This document shows positions 5,859-10,324 of a stretch of 10,324 nucleotides of DNA, in pieces. The DNA lies in assembly GCA_947630095.1 (NCBI GenBank), contig CANRGI010000030.1:1-10324 (forward strand), in the 5' to 3' direction. This DNA is from an uncultured Bacilli bacterium. Its GTDB lineage: Bacteria; Bacillota_I; Bacilli_A; RF39; UBA660. The stretch's first letter is position 1. Every line of letters starts with the position of its first letter. The notes under the pieces are model-generated. The model saw only the letters and a list, made by a program, of their open reading frames with translations. It was not told the origin of the DNA and did no database searches. The translations under genes were made by a program, and so were the position numbers.

Positions 5859-6614
5859 ATGAAATACATACATCAAATGCGAGAATACTTTTGTCAAAAT
5901 AGGAAGACTATATGGGTATTATCTTTAGTATTAATTTTTAGTTTAATAATGTTTGTTATATTTTATGTAGTTAATAATAGTTTTAATGAGTTAGATAGTA
6001 AAAATATAGTAACTAATGTATCATTAAAGAAAAGCGATAATAAAGAGACTACTGAAGTAAAAGAAGTGACTGAAACTAAAGAAATAGAAGAAACAGAACC
6101 AAAAGAAGAAAAAGTTAGTACTATAAAAGTAGATGTTAAAGGTTATGTAGTTAATGAAGGAGTTTATGAACTTTTAAGTGGCTCTAGGGTAATAGATGCG
6201 ATTACCAAAGCAGGTGGCTTAAAAGAAGGTGCTTCTACTAGATGTATTAATTTAAGTAAAATACTAAAAGACGAAAATGTAGTCGTAGTAGAAGGAGAAG
6301 AACAAGAGCATATAGTATATAACTGTGAGTCATTTAGTACTAAATGCGATTTAGAAAGCGATAGTGTAAATAGTGATACTACTAATACCGAAGATACTAC
6401 TGATACCGAAGAAACAAAAGGATTAGTAAACATTAACACTGCTTCATTAGAAGAACTAACAAGTCTTACTGGAATAGGTGAAAGTAAAGCAAAAAAGATA
6501 ATAGAATATAGAAGCGCTAATGGGTTATTTAAAACTATTGAAGACATTAAAAATGTAAGTGGTATAGGAGATGCAGTATTTGATAAAATAAAAGAATACA
6601 TAACAGTTGAGTAA
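5859..6614 (+). CDS. comEA: Competence protein ComEA, membrane-anchored DNA receptor
   Basis: 251 residues from the ATG at 5859. ComEA binds incoming double-stranded DNA outside the cell membrane and hands it to ComEC during transformation. A short basic N-terminus is followed by one membrane segment (about 18-38), which leaves the rest outside. A Glu/Lys/Thr-rich linker (about 55-85) leads to an SLBB domain (about 88-145, with VDVKGYVVNEGVY and VIDAITKAGGL). A Thr/Asp/Glu linker follows, then the C-terminal helix-hairpin-helix DNA-binding domain (about 188-251), with NINTAS, LTGIGESKAKKIIEYR and VSGIGDAVFDKI. This is the standard Gram-positive ComEA layout. Cys129, Cys156 and Cys163 lie outside the membrane and could pair. 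The comEB gene found between comEA and comEC in B. subtilis is absent. Confidence 0.93.
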   Translation: MKYIHQMREYFCQNRKTIWVLSLVLIFSLIMFVIFYVVNNSFNELDSKNIVTNVSLKKSDNKETTEVKEVTETKEIEETEPKEEKVSTIKVDVKGYVVNEGVYELLSGSRVIDAITKAGGLKEGASTRCINLSKILKDENVVVVEGEEQEHIVYNCESFSTKCDLESDSVNSDTTNTEDTTDTEETKGLVNINTASLEELTSLTGIGESKAKKIIEYRSANGLFKTIEDIKNVSGIGDAVFDKIKEYITVE

Positions 6615-6635
6615 CTATTTAATAAATAGTTACTC
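6609..6635 (+). promoter_or_regulatory. Intercistronic hairpin over the comEA stop codon
   Basis: GAGTAACTATTT and AAATAGTTACTC form a perfect 12-base-pair stem with an AAT loop. The comEA stop codon TAA (6612-6614) lies inside the left arm. Only three T follow, too few for a good terminator, and the comEC ribosome binding site starts six bases after the stem. Possible roles are partial attenuation, mRNA processing or protection, or coupling of comEC translation to comEA. Confidence 0.7.
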
Positions 6636-6641
6636 TTTAGT

Positions 6642-6649
6642 GGAGGGGG
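6642..6649 (+). promoter_or_regulatory. Ribosome binding site setting the comEC start
   Basis: GGAGGGGG ends two bases before the ATG at 6652; the GGAGG core has five bases of spacing. An in-frame TTG at 6607 would overlap comEA but lies in the hairpin and has no clear ribosome binding site. Confidence 0.75.
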
Positions 6650-6651
6650 AT

Positions 6652-8718
6652 ATGTTAAAATTTAGAAAACTATTACTTATTGATAATATTTATAGAGTTA
6701 TTTTTATATTAGTTTTTATATATGCCTTACTAATAACTAATATACCTAAATATAAAAGTGTTTATAATATAAATAATGATACCTTTAAATGTACTCTTAA
6801 TGATAGTTTTGTTACTAATGAAAAAGCGACATTAGAACTTAAATGTAAAGAAAATATTATAGGTAACTATTATATAAATAATAAATATGAAAAGAAATTC
6901 TTTGATAGTTTAGAAATAGGTAGTCTTTTAGAAATAAAAGGAGAGTTAACGAAACCTCAAAATAATACTATACCTTATGCTTTTAATTATAAAAAATATT
7001 TATATAATAAAAAAATATATTATTTACTTAATATAGATAATGTTAAAGTCATTAAAAGGAGTAATAATATATTTTATAAGATTAAAAATTATGTTTACAA
7101 AAGAGTTAAAAAGCAAAAACATAATGAGTATATATATGCTTTTATACTAGGCAAAACTGATTATATAGATAGTAGTGTATTATCTTCTTATAGAACTAAT
7201 GGAATAAGTCATTTATTTGCTTTATCTGGTTTACATATTTCTATATTTAGTTTAATACTTAAAAAGATATTAGATAAATTAAAAGTAGGAGAAATATATA
7301 CTTATATTATTATATTCTTATTTTTATTATTATTTTCTTTTATAAGTGGCTTTAGTCCATCTATTTTAAGAGCAACTTTATTATTTTTCTTACTTGGAAT
7401 TAATAAAACATTTTATTTTTATATTAAAACTATAAATATACTTTATTTAGTATTTATTATATTAGTACTTTTAAACCCCTTTATAATTTATAATATAAGT
7501 TTTATTTTATCTTTTATATCTACATTTTTTCTTATTTTAAATACTGATAGAATTAATAGTAAATCTTATATTAAATCTCTCCTTCAAGTGAGTGCTTTAG
7601 CATTTATTTCTAATATAGGAGTGTCTCTTTATTACTTTAACTATATAAACCCGCTTGGAATAATATATAATCTTTTATTTGTTCCTTATGTCTCTTTTAT
7701 AGTTTTCCCTTTTAGTATATTAGTTTTTATATTTCCATTTTTAAATAATATATTTAATTTACTTATCATATTAATGGAAAGTATCTCACTTAAATTATCT
7801 AATATAAATCTAGTAATATATTTCCCTCATATAAATTTATTTATAGTGTATTTATATTATCTATTTCTTATAATAAGTTTTAAAGTAAATAAAAAAGGAA
7901 TAATATTCTTAATAATTATCTTATTTTATTCTTATATAAAACCTTACTTAATCACTTACACTAGGGTATATTATTTAGATGTATCACAGGGAGATAGCAT
8001 ACTTATAGTAACTAAACATTTAAATAGTGTTATATTAATTGATACAGGAGGCATAGTAGGTAGTACCTATAAAATATATGAAGAAAAACTTATACCTTTA
8101 TTTAGAAATTTAGGTATTAAAAAAATAAATTATTTAGTATTAACTCACGGAGACTATGACCATATAGGGGAGGCAAATGGTTTAATAAAAAACTTTAAAG
8201 TAAATAATATTGTATTTAATAATGGAGATTTTAATGATTTAGAAAAAGAAGTAATTAAAACTGCAAAAGAAAAAAATATACCTTACTTTAATAATATAAA
8301 TAAAATAAATATAAATGAGAGTACTTTATACTTTTTAAATGATAAAGAATTTGATAATGAAAATGATAATAGTAGTGTTATCTATCTAAAAATAGATAAT
8401 AAAAAGTTTTTATTTATGGGAGATGCTAGTACTAAAACAGAAAGTTATTTATTAGATACCTATAGTTTAGAAAATATAGACATATTAAAAGTAGGGCACC
8501 ACGGGTCTAAAACTAGTTCTAGTACTGAATTTTTAAGTGAAATTAAACCTAGTGTTAGTATAATTAGTTCAGGACTTAATAATAAGTTTGGGCACCCTCA
8601 TAAAGAAGTAGTAGATAGCCTTAAATTATATGGGAAAGTATACAATACTGCTTATGATGGTACTATACAAATTAATATTAAAAATAAAGAAAATATAGTA
8701 ACTTATAAAAGATATTAA
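6652..8718 (+). CDS. comEC: DNA internalization protein ComEC/Rec2
   Basis: 688 residues from the ATG at 6652 (B. subtilis ComEC has 776). ComEC forms the membrane channel that brings single-stranded DNA into the cell; its metallo-beta-lactamase domain is thought to degrade the other strand. In order: a membrane segment (about 14-32), an extracellular OB-like DUF4131 region (about 40-150), and the multi-helix Competence domain with GISHLFALSGLHIS (184-197) and FSPSILRA. The C-terminal beta-lactamase-like domain runs from about 445 to the end. Its metal-site motifs look intact: HGDYDH (499-504), Asp591 in GDAS, GHHGSK (615-620) and GHPH (647-650). It follows comEA with a 37-base gap containing a hairpin, so they are probably one operon. 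No terminator is seen after it. Confidence 0.95.
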   Translation: MLKFRKLLLIDNIYRVIFILVFIYALLITNIPKYKSVYNINNDTFKCTLNDSFVTNEKATLELKCKENIIGNYYINNKYEKKFFDSLEIGSLLEIKGELTKPQNNTIPYAFNYKKYLYNKKIYYLLNIDNVKVIKRSNNIFYKIKNYVYKRVKKQKHNEYIYAFILGKTDYIDSSVLSSYRTNGISHLFALSGLHISIFSLILKKILDKLKVGEIYTYIIIFLFLLLFSFISGFSPSILRATLLFFLLGINKTFYFYIKTINILYLVFIILVLLNPFIIYNISFILSFISTFFLILNTDRINSKSYIKSLLQVSALAFISNIGVSLYYFNYINPLGIIYNLLFVPYVSFIVFPFSILVFIFPFLNNIFNLLIILMESISLKLSNINLVIYFPHINLFIVYLYYLFLIISFKVNKKGIIFLIIILFYSYIKPYLITYTRVYYLDVSQGDSILIVTKHLNSVILIDTGGIVGSTYKIYEEKLIPLFRNLGIKKINYLVLTHGDYDHIGEANGLIKNFKVNNIVFNNGDFNDLEKEVIKTAKEKNIPYFNNINKININESTLYFLNDKEFDNENDNSSVIYLKIDNKKFLFMGDASTKTESYLLDTYSLENIDILKVGHHGSKTSSSTEFLSEIKPSVSIISSGLNNKFGHPHKEVVDSLKLYGKVYNTAYDGTIQINIKNKENIVTYKRY

Positions 8719-8726
8719 ATATTAAC

Positions 8727-8755
8727 TTGTTAGTGTAAAAAAAATGTAGTATACT
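8727..8755 (+). promoter_or_regulatory. Candidate promoter of comN-secD
   Basis: TTGTTA (8727-8732), 17-base spacer, TATACT (8750-8755). The start of transcription would fall near 8762, about 24 bases before the chosen comN ATG. It could express comN and secD independently of comEA-comEC; read-through from comEC is also possible, as no terminator intervenes. Confidence 0.6.
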
Positions 8756-8785
8756 TATTTTTAGGTGATAAATGTGGGAAGTAAT

Positions 8786-9091
8786 ATGGAATTTAAAACA
8801 GTAGAGGAATTATATAATAGAATAGAGCCAGCATTATATTCTAAAGTTATGGAATTTACTCGTAATGGTTTAACTTTTGTAAAAGAAGAGGATATATGGA
8901 ATTATTTGAGTGAATACACTTGGGTTAAAAGTGAAAATTTAACTTTAGCAGATATGGTTAATTCTATTATGGATTTAAAAGCATCTGAAATAAAAGATTA
9001 TTGCTTGGACATATTGAAATCGCAAGATAGACGTATAATTGAAAATACTAAAAAAAGTGATTCTATAGGAGACGAGGGAGTGTTGTTATGA
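8786..9091 (+). CDS. comN: ComN-like post-transcriptional regulator
   Basis: A 101-residue cytoplasmic protein with no membrane segment, cysteine-poor and acidic. EEDIWNYL (34-41), the Trp46 region and LADMVNSIMDLKASEIKDY (54-72) resemble the small Post_transc_reg family of B. subtilis ComN (YrzD), which controls comE operon mRNA after initiation and is encoded near secDF. This is recalled, not searched. The match to the neighbours on both sides (comEC upstream, secD downstream) supports it. The TGA stop (9089-9091) overlaps the secD ATG in ATGA, so translation is probably coupled. Start is uncertain: ATG 8786 has a weak GGGAAG site; GTG 8774 has AGGTGAT (8763-8769) ahead of it and would add four residues; GTG 8765 has no site. 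Confidence 0.7.
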   Translation: MEFKTVEELYNRIEPALYSKVMEFTRNGLTFVKEEDIWNYLSEYTWVKSENLTLADMVNSIMDLKASEIKDYCLDILKSQDRRIIENTKKSDSIGDEGVLL

Positions 9092-10324
9092 AAAAAGATA
9101 ATAGTAAATTTATAAAAGTATTACTTATAAGTGCTTTTATATTAGTATTTAGTGGTATATTAATTTATCCTATAATTAAAAGAATAAATTTTGGTTTAGA
9201 TTTAAAGGGAGGTTTTGAAGTATTATACTTAGTTGAACCTTTAAATGGTAAAAAAGTAAGTGATAAAGAAGTTACTGATACTTATAAATCTATTGGTAAT
9301 AGAATAGATACATTAGGTGTAAGTGAACCTGAAATTATAATAGAAGGTAATAAAATAAGGGTAAAGTTACCTGGAGTTACTAATGAAAGTGAAGCAAGAG
9401 CAAGACTTAGTACTCCAGCAGTTTTGACATTTAGAGACACATCTAATAATGAACTTATGAATGCTAGCGTTTTAGAAACACCAGGTGCTAAACTTGATTA
9501 TGACCCTAAAACAGGTAGACCAGTAGTCGCATTAAGTATAAAAGATAATACAACCTTTTATAATGTAACACGCGCTATTAGTGAAAGTGCTGATAATACA
9601 ATAGCAATTTGGCTTGATTATGAAGAAGGAGATGTATTTAATAGAGAAGAATGCGGTAATGGAGGAAGTACTAAATGTATAAGTGCTGCGACAGTTAGTG
9701 ATGGCTTTTCTGGTAATGTAATAATACAAGGAAACTTTACTGAAGAAGAAGCAAATACTTTAGTTGATTTAATAAATTCAGGTAGTTTACCTACTAAATT
9801 AACAGAGATAAGTACTAAAACAGTAGATGCTTCATTTGGTAGTGATGCCCTTAAAAATGTTGCAATTGCAGGTATTATTACTTTATGTGTAATAGTCCTT
9901 ATTATGGTAGTATTTTATAGATTAAGCGGTTTATTAAGTAGTGTATGCCTAGTTTTATATACACTAGTAGTATTTATATTATTTAATTTAATAGATGGAG
10001 TTTTAACTCTTACAGGAATTGCCGCTTTAATTCTAGGTATTGGAATGGCTATTGACTCAAGTATTATCACTCTTGAAAAGATAAAAGAAGAAGTATCTAA
10101 TGGTAAAAAATTAGAAGTTGCTTATAAAGAAGGAAATAAAAGAAGTTTAATATCTTTAATAGACGCAAATGTCACAACATTTATAGCGGCAGTTATATTA
10201 TTTATATTTGGAGAAAGTAGTGTAAAAGGTTTTGCAACAATGTTAATTATAACTATAATAGTAACTATAGTATCTATGATACTAATAAATAGATTCATAA
10301 TGAAAAAAATGATAGACAGTAATA
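9088..10324 (+). CDS. secD: Protein translocase subunit SecD or SecDF (partial)
   Basis: 412 codons are visible before the right edge cuts the gene. SecD and SecF use the proton gradient to help complete export through SecYEG. A membrane segment (about 11-28) is followed by FGLDLKGG (35-42) and the large outer domain with LPGVTNESEARARL. After the linker SLPTKLTEISTKTVDASFG come the membrane helices (from about 256) with LTLTGIAALILGIGMAIDSS and DANVTTFIAA (359-368). Asp323 in the GMAID motif corresponds to the conserved transport aspartate. The usual Asp-Ala-Asn after GMA is Asp-Ser-Ser here. An insertion in the outer domain has Cys189 and Cys197, which may form a disulfide loop. Many Bacilli have a fused SecDF of about 740 residues; whether SecF is fused cannot be seen. 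The ATG overlaps the comN stop by ATGA. Confidence 0.92.
   Translation, partial: MKKDNSKFIKVLLISAFILVFSGILIYPIIKRINFGLDLKGGFEVLYLVEPLNGKKVSDKEVTDTYKSIGNRIDTLGVSEPEIIIEGNKIRVKLPGVTNESEARARLSTPAVLTFRDTSNNELMNASVLETPGAKLDYDPKTGRPVVALSIKDNTTFYNVTRAISESADNTIAIWLDYEEGDVFNREECGNGGSTKCISAATVSDGFSGNVIIQGNFTEEEANTLVDLINSGSLPTKLTEISTKTVDASFGSDALKNVAIAGIITLCVIVLIMVVFYRLSGLLSSVCLVLYTLVVFILFNLIDGVLTLTGIAALILGIGMAIDSSIITLEKIKEEVSNGKKLEVAYKEGNKRSLISLIDANVTTFIAAVILFIFGESSVKGFATMLIITIIVTIVSMILINRFIMKKMIDSN

Noticed and set aside
6164..6601. Minus-strand open frame of 145 codons opposite comEA
   Set aside because: The sense strand encodes clear SLBB and helix-hairpin-helix domains; the antisense protein is low-complexity Ser/Leu-rich with no family signal.
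9532..9729. Minus-strand open frame inside secD
   Set aside because: Antisense shadow of the SecD outer domain, with no ribosome binding site or recognisable protein.
1..10324. Mycoplasma-type code with TGA read as Trp
   Set aside because: All Trp codons in the identified genes are TGG, no TGA interrupts the long genes, and TGA at 9089-9091 fits as the ComN stop in an ATGA overlap.

Overview
The window is strongly AT-rich, with TTA, AGA and ATA codons dominant, Trp always written TGG, no in-frame TGA inside the long genes, and TAA stops nearly everywhere (one TGA stop). Gene content (tandem type IV prepilins, a short DnaE-type polymerase, comEA-comEC, a ComN-like protein, SecD/SecDF) points to a low-GC Gram-positive bacterium of the Bacilli using the standard bacterial code. 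The short DnaE fits a Mollicutes-related or gut-type lineage with a small genome; that placement is inference.

Bases 1-2677 hold a tandem array of at least five prepilin genes, the first only as its 3' end. All read rightward. Each gene has its own terminator with a small tight loop, and each complete gene has its own extended -10 promoter with a 15-bp dyad touching the -35 box. The first ~73 residues are almost invariant; the C-terminal half varies. No pilus assembly ATPase, platform protein or prepilin peptidase lies in the window. Bases 2749-5643 encode a compact DnaE polymerase with intact catalytic aspartates and a decayed PHP domain.

Bases 5644-5858 are a non-coding control region. It carries three exact copies and one near copy of AAAATTAAATTTT, which fits the ComK AT-box consensus AAAA-N5-TTTT. 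The gaps are 8, 17 and 32 bp, close to the 8/18/31 bp known for Bacillus subtilis K-boxes. It precedes comEA (5859-6614) and comEC (6652-8718), the DNA receptor and DNA channel of natural transformation, separated by a strong 12-bp hairpin that contains the comEA stop codon. A ComN-like gene (8786-9091) follows; in B. subtilis ComN controls comE mRNA. It overlaps the start of secD/secDF (9088 to the window end, partial) by four bases.

Read together, the right half looks like a competence DNA-uptake operon with its probable activator sites upstream and its probable post-transcriptional regulator downstream, joined to a Sec translocase gene. The left half may supply pilus subunits for the same or another surface system; that link is inferred from proximity only.
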